Origin: an uncultured Oscillospiraceae bacterium
GTDB taxonomy: Bacteria; Bacillota; Clostridia; Oscillospirales; Ruminococcaceae
Length of the DNA: 21,949 nt
Direction: 5' to 3'
NCBI GenBank assembly: GCA_900555435.1
Contig: USLH01000016.1
Coordinates: 1-21,949 of the forward strand
Both the position numbers and the translations under genes were made by a program. Below are positions 1 through 5,865 of the stretch, piece by piece. Below the pieces are notes generated by a model. The model saw nothing but the letters and a program-made list of their open reading frames with translations, did not search any database and had not been told where the DNA came from. Numbering within the stretch: the first letter of the stretch is position 1; each line of letters begins with the position of its first letter.

Positions 1-11
1 GATAGCGAGCA

Positions 12-35
12 TCGGATTGTGACAACACAATCCGA
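12..35. repeat. Perfect inverted repeat, 10-bp stem
   Basis: TCGGATTGTG (12-21) and CACAATCCGA (26-35) are exact reverse complements around a 4-nt ACAA loop. No T-run follows on either strand, so it does not look like a classical terminator. A TGA at 20-22, in the frame starting at base 2, could be the end of an upstream gene, but too little is visible to say. It may be an RNA-stabilising hairpin or a regulator site. Confidence 0.45.
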
Positions 36-53
36 AAAGGAGTCAAATGTAAA

Positions 54-100
54 GCAGTTGGGGCACCTTCCTTACGGAGGGTGCCCCAACTGCTTCCTTT
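54..100 (+). terminator. Strong hairpin terminator of an upstream, off-window gene
   Basis: GCAGTTGGGGCACC (54-67) pairs exactly with GGTGCCCCAACTGC (80-93). Four further inner pairs give an 18-bp stem with a TTAC loop. The tail TTCCTTTT is T-rich on the plus strand. The left flank is only mildly A-rich, so plus orientation is preferred. Confidence 0.65.
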
Positions 101-234
101 TGCTGTTTCAGAAGCGGCAAAAACCATTGCAAGGAAGTTTTCGGGGCGGGAAAAGGAGAAGAGAAACGGCAGACGAAAAACGGCTTTGAGCCGCCTTCTT
201 TTTTTGTGCAGGGAGTGGAATTTTTCCGGACGGC

Positions 235-263
235 TGGACAGCAGAGAAAAACTATGCTACAAT
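235..263 (+). promoter_or_regulatory. Sigma-A type promoter of the folT riboswitch operon
   Basis: The -35 is TGGACA (235-240), followed by a 17-nt spacer and -10 TACAAT (258-263). An extended -10 TG lies at 255-256. Transcription would start near 270, immediately before the riboswitch aptamer at 274, which supports both calls. Confidence 0.8.
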
Positions 264-273
264 GGAGCGGAAA

Positions 274-376
274 AGCAGAGTAGGGCATCGTGCGTTAAGT
301 GCCGTCTGAACAGGGAGTTGTCAGGCGGACGAAAAGCCGGTTTCGGCTTGCGGTGCGGAGCCCGCATCCCGCTGCT
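274..376 (+). promoter_or_regulatory. Tetrahydrofolate (THF) riboswitch aptamer
   Basis: The sequence carries the conserved blocks of the THF riboswitch family in order: GAGTAG (278-283), CGTTAAGTG (293-301), a CAGGGA segment (311-316), ACGAA (329-333), GCGGTG (350-355) and GCATCCCGC (364-372). The P1 helix is closed by AGCAG (274-278) with CTGCT (372-376). An internal AAGCCG/CGGCTT hairpin is visible at 334-349. This class is established upstream of folT and folate-synthesis genes in Clostridia and Lactobacillales, where it senses reduced folates and lowers expression. Here it lies 4 nt after the predicted transcription start and 91 nt before the folT start codon, an exact contextual match. 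Confidence 0.93.
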
Positions 377-458
377 GCATAATACGGGGGTTTTGCCTCC
401 CGGGAGAGATCCTCCGGACGTTATGCGGCACTCGAGTGACGCTGTATCGTGAAGGAGG
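377..458 (+). promoter_or_regulatory. Probable expression platform of the THF riboswitch, including the folT Shine-Dalgarno
   Basis: GCATAA (377-382) can pair with TTATGC (421-426), enclosing a G-run (386-390) and two CCTCC anti-Shine-Dalgarno blocks (396-400, 411-415). The folT ribosome site AAGGAGG lies at 452-458. No stem followed by a T-run is seen between aptamer and start codon, so control is more likely by masking the ribosome site than by termination. The exact switching pairing is inferred, not established. Confidence 0.55.
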
Positions 459-466
459 AATTTTTT

Positions 467-1084
467 ATGACAGAAACAAACGCTCCCAAATTTTTTAAGA
501 CCCCGTTTACCCCGGCTTACTGGAAGCTGGCGGCAAAGGAATTCCGTTCGCTGCGGACGCTGGCGGTGGCTTCGCTGCTCATTGCGCTGGACGTGGTGGT
601 GGCGCGGTTTTACATTCCGGTGGGGCTCAATCTCCGGGTCTACTTCAACTATCTGGTGACGGCGCTTTTGTCGCTGATCTGCGGGCCGGTGGTGGGGATT
701 GCCGCCGGGTTTGTCCGGGACACCATCGGGTTTTTGCTGGATCCGTCCTGGGGATACTTTTTCGGCTATACGGTGACGGCGATGGCGTCGGGGCTGATTT
801 ACGGGCTCTTTTTTTACCGGGCGAAGATCACGGTGCTGCGGATCGCCCTCTGCAAGCTGCTGATCAACGTACTGGTGAACATCGTCCTGGGATGTCTTTG
901 GAGCCAGATGATGTATCAGAAGGGATACCTCTACTTTTTAAGTACAAGTGTGCCGAAAAACCTGCTGCTTCTGCCGGCGGAAATTTTGCTGCTGACGTTG
1001 TTTTTACAGGTGATGCTGCCGGTTTTGCGGCGGGCGAAGCTCATTCCGGCGCAGCCGACGACAAGGATCCCGTTTTTTAAGTGA
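467..1084 (+). CDS. folT: Folate ECF transporter S component (FolT family)
   Basis: This is a 205-residue, very hydrophobic protein with about five to six predicted membrane spans and few charges. It has the layout of ECF-transporter substrate-binding (S) components, which bind a vitamin and dock on the shared EcfA-EcfA'-EcfT energising module, not encoded in this window. A central run with GPVVGIAAGFVRD and the aromatic segment after it resemble FolT-type S components. The ATG at 467 is chosen because AAGGAGG lies 8 nt upstream; the longer GTG start at 449 would place the ribosome site inside the gene. Folate specificity comes mainly from the THF riboswitch just upstream, the classical partner of folT. 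The HAD-GNAT gene follows after 13 nt and probably shares the transcript. Confidence 0.88.
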   Translation: MTETNAPKFFKTPFTPAYWKLAAKEFRSLRTLAVASLLIALDVVVARFYIPVGLNLRVYFNYLVTALLSLICGPVVGIAAGFVRDTIGFLLDPSWGYFFGYTVTAMASGLIYGLFFYRAKITVLRIALCKLLINVLVNIVLGCLWSQMMYQKGYLYFLSTSVPKNLLLLPAEILLLTLFLQVMLPVLRRAKLIPAQPTTRIPFFK

Positions 1085-1097
1085 AAGGGTTGAGCAT

Positions 1098-2315
1098 ATG
1101 ATCCGCATGATCGCCGCCGATATGGACGGTACGCTTTTAGACAGCAAAAAACGGCTCCCGGGCGGGTTTTTCTCTCTGCTGTGGGAACTGAAGCGGCGGG
1201 ACATCCGCTTTGTTGTGGCAAGCGGGCGGCAATATTACAATCTGTTGGGTCAATTCGGCAAGGCGGCGGATCTGGTTACCTTTTTAAGCGAAAACGGCAC
1301 CATGGTCTTTGACCAAGGGAAGCCGGTTTTTGTTGACCCCATGCCCAAAGAGGACTGGCAGCAGGTAGTAAAAGCGGTGCGGCCCATCCCAAGGGCGTTC
1401 CCGATCCTCTGCGGGGTGGAGTCGGCCTACATTGAATCCGATGATCCGGAGCTCCTTCAAGGGGTGCCGATCTATTTTGATCGGTATAAAATCGTAAAAA
1501 ATCTGCTGGATGTAAAGGATCGGATCTGCAAGATCTCCATCTATGACTGCCTTTCCCCGGAGGAAAACAGTTGGAAGGCGCTTGAGGAAATCAAGAAGCG
1601 GTTCACCGTGACCCTTTCCGGGGACAGATGGGTGGACATAATGGAAAAATGGGTCAGCAAAGGGACGGCGATGGAAGCCCTCCAGAAGCTGTGGGGGATC
1701 GGCCGGGACGAGACCTTGACATTTGGGGACTATTTAAATGACCTGGAACTGGTTAGCTGCTGCGACTATGGCTATGCCATGGCCAACGCTCGCCCGGAGG
1801 TTAAGGAGAGGGCAAATTTTGAGGCTCCCTCCAACGATGAAAACGGCGTGGTTCGGGTGATCCGGCAGCGGGTAGGGCTTCCCTTCCGGGCGGAGTGCCG
1901 GAGGATCGAATTCGGAAGCGACGATTATAAGGAGGAGCTGAAGCTCCGGGATCAGGTGCTGCGGCGACCCATCGGGCGGAAGCTCTCCGACGACGACTTG
2001 TCGGGAGAAGGGCAGCGCTGCCACATCGGGGCGTTCGACGGGAGCTTCCTTGTCGGCTGCATGACGCTGACGCCGGGAGCCGGCACCGTGCGGATGGGGC
2101 AGGTAGCCGTCCGGGAGGAGTACCGGGGCTGCGGGGTCGGCCGGGACATGGCGGCCTTTGCGGAGATCTGCGCCAGAAAGATGGGCGCAGGGGCGATCCT
2201 CCTTCACGCAAGGAAGACAGCGCTTGGTTTTTATGAAAAACTGGGCTTTGAGGAGACCGGCGGCGAATTTCTGGAAGTGGGGATCCCTCACTTTCCCATG
2301 CGGAAGGAATTATAA
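1098..2315 (+). CDS. Cof-type HAD phosphatase fused to a GNAT N-acetyltransferase domain
   Basis: This 405-residue protein has two domains. Residues 1 to about 260 form a Cof/HAD-IIB hydrolase: nucleophile motif DMDGT (D8, D10), motif II S42 in ASGR, motif III K188 in SKGT, and motif IV GDYLND (210-215). All catalytic residues are intact. Residues about 268-405 form a GNAT fold, with the acetyl-CoA loop RGCGVG (343-348) after the VAV strand and a C-terminal ALGFYEKLGFEE block typical of the family. Cof enzymes usually end near residue 270, so the second domain is an addition, and no internal stop or ribosome site separates the two. It follows folT by 13 nt with no terminator or promoter between, and only a weak AAAGGG ribosome site, so it is likely co-transcribed under the THF riboswitch. 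The substrates of both domains are unknown. Confidence 0.88.
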   Translation: MIRMIAADMDGTLLDSKKRLPGGFFSLLWELKRRDIRFVVASGRQYYNLLGQFGKAADLVTFLSENGTMVFDQGKPVFVDPMPKEDWQQVVKAVRPIPRAFPILCGVESAYIESDDPELLQGVPIYFDRYKIVKNLLDVKDRICKISIYDCLSPEENSWKALEEIKKRFTVTLSGDRWVDIMEKWVSKGTAMEALQKLWGIGRDETLTFGDYLNDLELVSCCDYGYAMANARPEVKERANFEAPSNDENGVVRVIRQRVGLPFRAECRRIEFGSDDYKEELKLRDQVLRRPIGRKLSDDDLSGEGQRCHIGAFDGSFLVGCMTLTPGAGTVRMGQVAVREEYRGCGVGRDMAAFAEICARKMGAGAILLHARKTALGFYEKLGFEETGGEFLEVGIPHFPMRKEL

Positions 2316-2320
2316 ACGAG

Positions 2321-2356
2321 CGGGCGGAGCGGGAAAAATGCTCCGCCCGATTTTTT
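2321..2356 (+). terminator. Rho-independent terminator of the folT operon
   Basis: CGGGCGGAGC (2321-2330) pairs perfectly with GCTCCGCCCG (2340-2349) around a 9-nt loop, followed by A and six T (2351-2356). Confidence 0.92.
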
Positions 2357-2360
2357 CATC

Positions 2361-2389
2361 TGGAAAAGGGGAAAAACCTGTGGTATGAT
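2361..2389 (+). promoter_or_regulatory. Promoter of the TetR-family gene
   Basis: The -35-like TGGAAA (2361-2366), a 17-nt spacer and TATGAT (2384-2389) with an extended TG at 2381-2382. It sits directly after the folT-operon terminator. The transcription start would be near 2396, giving a leader of about 200 nt. Confidence 0.65.
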
Positions 2390-2395
2390 AGAAAA

Positions 2396-2599
2396 AAGAG
2401 CAGGAGAAATGCGCTGCGGAAGTGAGAGACAGCCGCATCGATGGAGGGAAGCCGCTTGATTGGGGGCTTCCCTTTCGGAAAAAACTGGAGCAATGGGAAA
2501 AAGAGCGCCGGGAGCTGCTTTGGAAAATCGCTTCGGAGAATTTCATGGTGCTCCATTATGGGGCGGCGGCGGAGCTTACGGTGAAGAAGGAGGAGCTTT
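2396..2599 (+). other. Long leader of the TetR-family gene, with a hairpin and a possible small ORF
   Basis: About 200 nt separate the predicted transcription start from the regulator. It holds a hairpin, GGAAGCC (2447-2453) with GGCTTCC (2465-2471), without a T-run. A GTG-initiated frame from 2422 stays open to 2670 (82 codons, overlapping the regulator). Its middle part is rich in Glu, Lys and Arg and looks coding-like in codon choice, but no ribosome site precedes it and I do not recognise it. A real small gene, a gene remnant or an untranslated leader are all possible. Confidence 0.35.
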
Positions 2600-3184
2600 A
2601 TGTCCCAGGTGACAAAGCGGGCGCTGGTGGAGTCGCTGAAGCGGCTCCTTCTGAAAAAGCCCCTGAATAAGATCACGGTGACGGATATCACCGAGGACTG
2701 CGGGATCAGCCGGATGACCTTTTACTATCACTTCAAGGACATTCTGGATCTGGTGGAATGGACTTGCATGGAGGATGTCAACCGGCTGGTGGAGAATAAG
2801 CGGACGAAGGACACCTGGCAGGAGGGATACTGCCGGATTCTCTGCTCCCTGCGGGAGAATCAGGCGTTTGTGAGAAACCTTTATCACTGCATCAGCCGGG
2901 AGCGGGTGGAGCAGTATCTGCTGCCCATGACCGACGGGCTGGTGAAAGGCGTGGTGGAGGAGGAGTCCGCCGGGATGATCGTATCGGAGGAGGACAAGGC
3001 CTTTATCGCCCGGGTCTACGGGTACATTTTGGTAGGGCTAACGCTGGATTGGGTCCGGGACGGGATGAAGGAAGACCCCAGCGAGCTGGCGGAGCGGCTT
3101 GCACGGGTGGTACAGGGCGGGATCTTGGGAGCGCTTGGGCGGCTGCGGCTGGATCAGGTTTATCAAACCCCCCAAAGTGATTAA
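2600..3184 (+). CDS. TetR/AcrR-family transcriptional regulator (DhaS-like layout)
   Basis: This 194-residue protein begins with a TetR-type DNA-binding domain (residues about 5-55). The recognition region reads ITVTDITEDCGISRMTFYYHF and is followed by KDILDLV, the usual end of that domain. The rest is helical with a Trp-rich ligand-domain character (for example VGLTLDWVRDGM near residue 155), like the TetR_C subgroup that includes the dihydroxyacetone kinase regulator DhaS. AAGGAGG at 2587-2593 is 6 nt before the ATG. It has its own promoter and terminator and lies just upstream of the oleate hydratase gene in the same direction, so control of that gene by a fatty-acid-responsive regulator is a reasonable inference. 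No operator is proven; a candidate is listed separately. Confidence 0.85.
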   Translation: MSQVTKRALVESLKRLLLKKPLNKITVTDITEDCGISRMTFYYHFKDILDLVEWTCMEDVNRLVENKRTKDTWQEGYCRILCSLRENQAFVRNLYHCISRERVEQYLLPMTDGLVKGVVEEESAGMIVSEEDKAFIARVYGYILVGLTLDWVRDGMKEDPSELAERLARVVQGGILGALGRLRLDQVYQTPQSD

Positions 3185-3200
3185 AAATCGAACAAAGCAG

Positions 3201-3237
3201 GCGTCCGTGTCCGAATTTTTGGCACGGGCGCTTTTTT
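3201..3237 (+). terminator. Rho-independent terminator after the TetR gene
   Basis: GCGTCCGTG (3201-3209) pairs with CACGGGCGC (3223-3231) through one G-T wobble, plus two inner pairs, followed by six T (3232-3237). It lies 17 nt after the stop codon. Confidence 0.85.
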
Positions 3238-3259
3238 GTCCGTGGAAAGTCGACAAAAA
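3233..3259. promoter_or_regulatory. Candidate operator over the oleate hydratase promoter
   Basis: TTTTTGTC (3233-3240) and GACAAAAA (3252-3259) are exact inverted 8-bp arms with an 11-bp spacer containing the -35 element. The dyad size suits a TetR dimer. The left arm shares its T-run with the preceding terminator, so part of the symmetry may be coincidental. Confidence 0.35.
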
Positions 3260-3271
3260 TGAGGATATAAT
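3243..3271 (+). promoter_or_regulatory. Promoter of the oleate hydratase gene
   Basis: TGGAAA (3243-3248), 17-nt spacer, perfect TATAAT (3266-3271). The -35 has the same TGGAAA as the upstream TetR promoter. Start expected near 3278, leaving a 45-nt leader. Confidence 0.75.
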
Positions 3272-3321
3272 AAAGCCATCGAAAGAAAATACACCCACCG
3301 AAAAAACAGGAGGTTTTCATT

Positions 3322-5115
3322 ATGTACTATTCTGCTGGCAACTATGAAGCGTTCGCCCGTCCGGAGAAACCGGAGGGAGTGGACAAGAAATCCGCTTACA
3401 TCATCGGCACCGGTCTGGCGGGGCTTTCCGCCGCCTTCTATCTGGTCCGGGACGGACAGATGAAGGGCGAGCACATCCACCTTCTGGAGAAGCTGGAGCT
3501 GGCCGGCGGCAGCTGCGACGGCTATAAGGACGTGACCAAGGGCTTCTACATGCGGGGCGGTCGGGAAATGGACAACCACTTCGAATGCATGTGGGATATG
3601 TACCGGGACGTGCCCTCCATCGAGACCCCCGGTGTTTCCGTGCTGGACGAGTACTACTGGCTCAACAAGCATGACCCCAACTACTCCCTCTGCCGGGCTT
3701 CGGTGAACTGCGGCGAGGACGCCCACACCGATAAGAAGTTCGAGTTGGACAAGGCTTCCGCTCTGGCACTGTCCAAGCTGTTCATGACGCCGGAAAAGGA
3801 TCTGGAGGACAAGAAGATCTCCGACGTGCTGCCGGAATCCTTCTGGAGCACCAACTTCTGGCTCTACTGGCAGACCATGTTCGCCTTCCAGCGCTGGTCC
3901 AGCGCTTTGGAGATGAAGCGTTACCTCTGCCGGTATGTGCATCACATCGACGGGCTGCCGGATTTCAGCGCCCTTCGGTTTACCAAGTACAACCAGTATG
4001 AGAGCATGATCCTGCCGCTGGTGAAATATCTGGAAGCCCACGGCGTGCAGATCGAGTTCGGCATGGATGTGAAGAACGTCATCATCGAGCATCAGGGCGA
4101 CAAGAAGGTCGCAAAGCAGATCGTTTATGTAAAGGACGGCAAGGAATCCACCATTGATCTGGTGGAGGACGACCTGGTCTTCATCACCAACGGCTGCTGC
4201 ACCGACACCTCCTGCTATGGCGACCAGACCCATGCCCCGGATCTCTCCGGTATCCGCAACGGCGGCGGTGAGTCCTGGGATCTGTGGAAGAACATTGCGG
4301 CTCAGGCGGAGAATCATGAGTTCGGCAACCCTGAAGTCTTCTGCGGCGACTGGGAAGCAACCAACTGGATGAGTGCTACCGTTCAGACCTCCAACGAGGA
4401 GATCATTCAGCACATCGTCAACGTCTGCAAGCGTGACCCCCGTGCCGGAAAAGTGACCACCGGCGGCATCGTCACCGTAAAGGACAGCACGGACAACTGG
4501 TACCTCAGCTGGACCATTAACCGCCAGCCTCAGTTCAAAGCCCAGGAGAAGGGCGCTGTTCTGGTCTGGGTCTATGCCCTGAACACCAACCGGGAAGGCA
4601 ACTATGTGAAGAAGGCCATGCGGGACTGCACCGGTGAGGAGGTCTGCAAGGAGTGGCTCTACCACATCGGCGTGCCTACCGATCAGATTGACACCCTTGC
4701 AAAAGAAGCCTGCAACACCACCACCTGCTTCATGCCTTATATCAACGCTTTCTTCCAGCCCAGAAAGAACGAAGACCGTCCTCTGGTCGTGCCGGAGGGC
4801 GCAGTGAACTTCGCCTTCGTCGGCCAGTTCGCCGAGACGCCCCGTGACACCATCTTTACCACCGAATACTCCATCCGCACCGGCATGGAGGCCGTGTACA
4901 CCCTGCTCAACGTAGACCGGGGCGTTCCGGAGGTCTGGGGAAGCAAGTACGACGTCCGGGAGCTGCTGCGTGCCTGCTACTACGCCGTAGACAAGAAGCC
5001 CATCAACGAGTGCGACCTGTCCTTCGCCGAGCGGGAGGTCTTGAAGATCGCCCTGCGAAAGGTGAAAGGCACCGACATTGAGATTCTTTTAAAGAATAGC
5101 GGCCTGATCCAGTAA
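3322..5115 (+). CDS. ohyA: Oleate hydratase (FAD-dependent, MCRA family)
   Basis: This 597-residue protein has the usual length of oleate hydratases. It adds water to the cis-9 double bond of oleate and related unsaturated fatty acids, giving 10-hydroxy acids, a reaction linked to detoxifying host or dietary fatty acids. The Rossmann motif GTGLAG (residues 29-34) starts an FAD-binding domain, with E56 as the expected ribose-binding acidic residue. The signature RGGREMDNHFECMWD (78-92) contains E82, and KRYLCRYVHH contains Y201; these positions coincide with the catalytic E82 and Y201 described for Staphylococcus aureus OhyA. CAGGAGG lies 8 nt before the ATG. The gene is monocistronic between its own promoter and a strong terminator. 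Codon use is strongly biased toward C/G-ending codons, suggesting high expression. No transmembrane segment or signal peptide is evident. Confidence 0.95.
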   Translation: MYYSAGNYEAFARPEKPEGVDKKSAYIIGTGLAGLSAAFYLVRDGQMKGEHIHLLEKLELAGGSCDGYKDVTKGFYMRGGREMDNHFECMWDMYRDVPSIETPGVSVLDEYYWLNKHDPNYSLCRASVNCGEDAHTDKKFELDKASALALSKLFMTPEKDLEDKKISDVLPESFWSTNFWLYWQTMFAFQRWSSALEMKRYLCRYVHHIDGLPDFSALRFTKYNQYESMILPLVKYLEAHGVQIEFGMDVKNVIIEHQGDKKVAKQIVYVKDGKESTIDLVEDDLVFITNGCCTDTSCYGDQTHAPDLSGIRNGGGESWDLWKNIAAQAENHEFGNPEVFCGDWEATNWMSATVQTSNEEIIQHIVNVCKRDPRAGKVTTGGIVTVKDSTDNWYLSWTINRQPQFKAQEKGAVLVWVYALNTNREGNYVKKAMRDCTGEEVCKEWLYHIGVPTDQIDTLAKEACNTTTCFMPYINAFFQPRKNEDRPLVVPEGAVNFAFVGQFAETPRDTIFTTEYSIRTGMEAVYTLLNVDRGVPEVWGSKYDVRELLRACYYAVDKKPINECDLSFAEREVLKIALRKVKGTDIEILLKNSGLIQ

Positions 5116-5129
5116 GAGCGTTTTTGAAA

Positions 5130-5166
5130 GCGGGCTGTCCGGGATTTTCCGGACAGCCCGCTTTTT
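5130..5166 (+). terminator. Rho-independent terminator of ohyA
   Basis: GCGGGCTGTCCGG (5130-5142) pairs perfectly with CCGGACAGCCCGC (5149-5161) around a 6-nt loop, followed by five T (5162-5166). Confidence 0.95.
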
Positions 5167-5179
5167 GCGTTCGGAAGGC

Positions 5180-5208
5180 TTGACAAGCAGGAGAAAAGAA
5201 GCTATAAT
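5180..5208 (+). promoter_or_regulatory. Consensus promoter of the tRNA-Leu gene
   Basis: Perfect TTGACA (5180-5185), 17-nt spacer, perfect TATAAT (5203-5208). The start would be about 7 nt before the tRNA 5' end. Confidence 0.9.
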
Positions 5209-5221
5209 AATACGGTAAATT

Positions 5222-5308
5222 GCCGCCGTGGTGGAATTGGCAGACACAAAGGACTTAAAATCCTTCGGAAGAAATTCCGTACCGGTTCAAGCCCGGTCGG
5301 CGGCACCA
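5222..5308 (+). tRNA. tRNA-Leu, anticodon UAA, CCA encoded
   Basis: The acceptor arms GCCGCCG (5222-5228) and CGGCGGC (5298-5304) pair fully, followed by discriminator A and an encoded CCA (5306-5308). The anticodon stem AAGGA/TCCTT (5249-5253, 5261-5265) encloses the loop CTTAAAA, giving anticodon TAA (5256-5258), which reads UUA/UUG. A long variable arm, CGGAA-GAAA-TTCCG (5266-5279), is the class II hallmark of tRNA-Leu. The T-loop GGTTCAAGCCC is present. Confidence 0.97.
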
Positions 5309-5311
5309 GAG

Positions 5312-5351
5312 ATCGACAGACTTCTTTTTGAGGTTTGTCGATTTTCTTTTT
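5312..5351 (+). terminator. Terminator of the tRNA-Leu unit
   Basis: ATCGACAGAC (5312-5321) pairs with GTTTGTCGAT (5333-5342) with one G-T wobble, followed by a T-rich tail TTTTCTTTTT to 5351. Confidence 0.85.
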
Positions 5352-5418
5352 GCCGGGATTTCAGGTAGATTTTTATATCTTGGGAGGAATCCCTTGTTTT
5401 TGTGACCGAAAGAATAAG

Positions 5419-5796
5419 ATGGTTTGCGGCACCGGGCAGAGTGTGGTGCACTGGGATCAAAGAAAGGTGAAAGGAAGCGAAGCCGTGGAGTTCACGCATT
5501 ATCCGGCCATTGTGTGCATCCGTGCGCTTTCCATGCCGGGAACCGTTTTCGGCGCGGAAGGAAACCGTTTGATCCGTCCCATCCGGCGCCGGTGCTTTCA
5601 GATCCTGTTCGGGCTGCTCATCGTGACCAACTGTGCGGAGCGGCCGGCGAAAATGCTGCGGGAGAAAAGCCCGGTGATCCCTCATGTTTCGGTGGGCTGC
5701 GCGGTGTTTGATTCGGGAAAGGAAACGCTGGAGGAGGTGGTCTCCGGCGGGCGGACACGATGGTGTATGAAAATAAGCGCCGTCATCGGCAGCTGA
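5419..5796 (+). CDS. Hypothetical protein, unrecognised
   Basis: An open frame of 125 codons from ATG 5419 (open upstream to 5335) ends 25 nt before a bidirectional terminator. Codon third positions are mostly G or C, like real genes nearby, which is the main reason for listing it. I do not recognise a family. It contains a short hydrophobic stretch (FQILFGLLIV) flanked by basic residues, several cysteines, and a C-terminal half reading like a folded globular segment (VIPHVSVGCAVFDSG). There is no clear ribosome site before 5419; GGGAGG at 5382-5387 would serve a TTG at 5394, which is out of frame. It could be a small real gene, a remnant next to the tRNA, or chance. The opposite-strand ORF over the same interval reads less convincingly. 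Confidence 0.38.
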   Translation: MVCGTGQSVVHWDQRKVKGSEAVEFTHYPAIVCIRALSMPGTVFGAEGNRLIRPIRRRCFQILFGLLIVTNCAERPAKMLREKSPVIPHVSVGCAVFDSGKETLEEVVSGGRTRWCMKISAVIGS

Positions 5797-5808
5797 AGAA
5801 AGAGGAAT

Positions 5809-5860
5809 AAAAAGAAAACCGCAGACCGTTTTTTGAATCAAACGGGTCTGCAGCTTTTTT
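5809..5860. terminator. Bidirectional terminator between convergent units
   Basis: GCAGACC-GTTT (5821-5831) pairs with AAAC-(G bulge)-GGTCTGC (5840-5851). A T-run follows on the plus strand (5855-5860) and an A-rich tract precedes it (5809-5818), giving a T-rich tail for the minus-strand flavoprotein gene ending at 5866. Confidence 0.8.
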
Positions 5861-5865
5861 GCGTC

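Noticed and set aside
81..452. Plus-strand 123-codon frame in the folT leader
   Set aside because: It runs through the terminator, the promoter and the THF riboswitch, so it cannot be a gene in this context.
3181..4665. Minus-strand 494-codon open frame opposite ohyA
   Set aside because: It lies fully antisense to a clearly functional oleate hydratase with C/G-biased third positions, which suppresses stops on the opposite strand. It is Val/His/Leu-rich without motifs and has no promoter or ribosome site.
5287..5841. Minus-strand 184-codon frame opposite the tRNA-Leu flank
   Set aside because: It overlaps the tRNA 3' end and two terminators. The residue mix (His, Arg, Pro) is typical of an antisense frame and it has no ribosome site.
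5222..5865. Integrated element attached at tRNA-Leu
   Set aside because: No integrase gene and no second copy of the tRNA 3' end are seen in the window.
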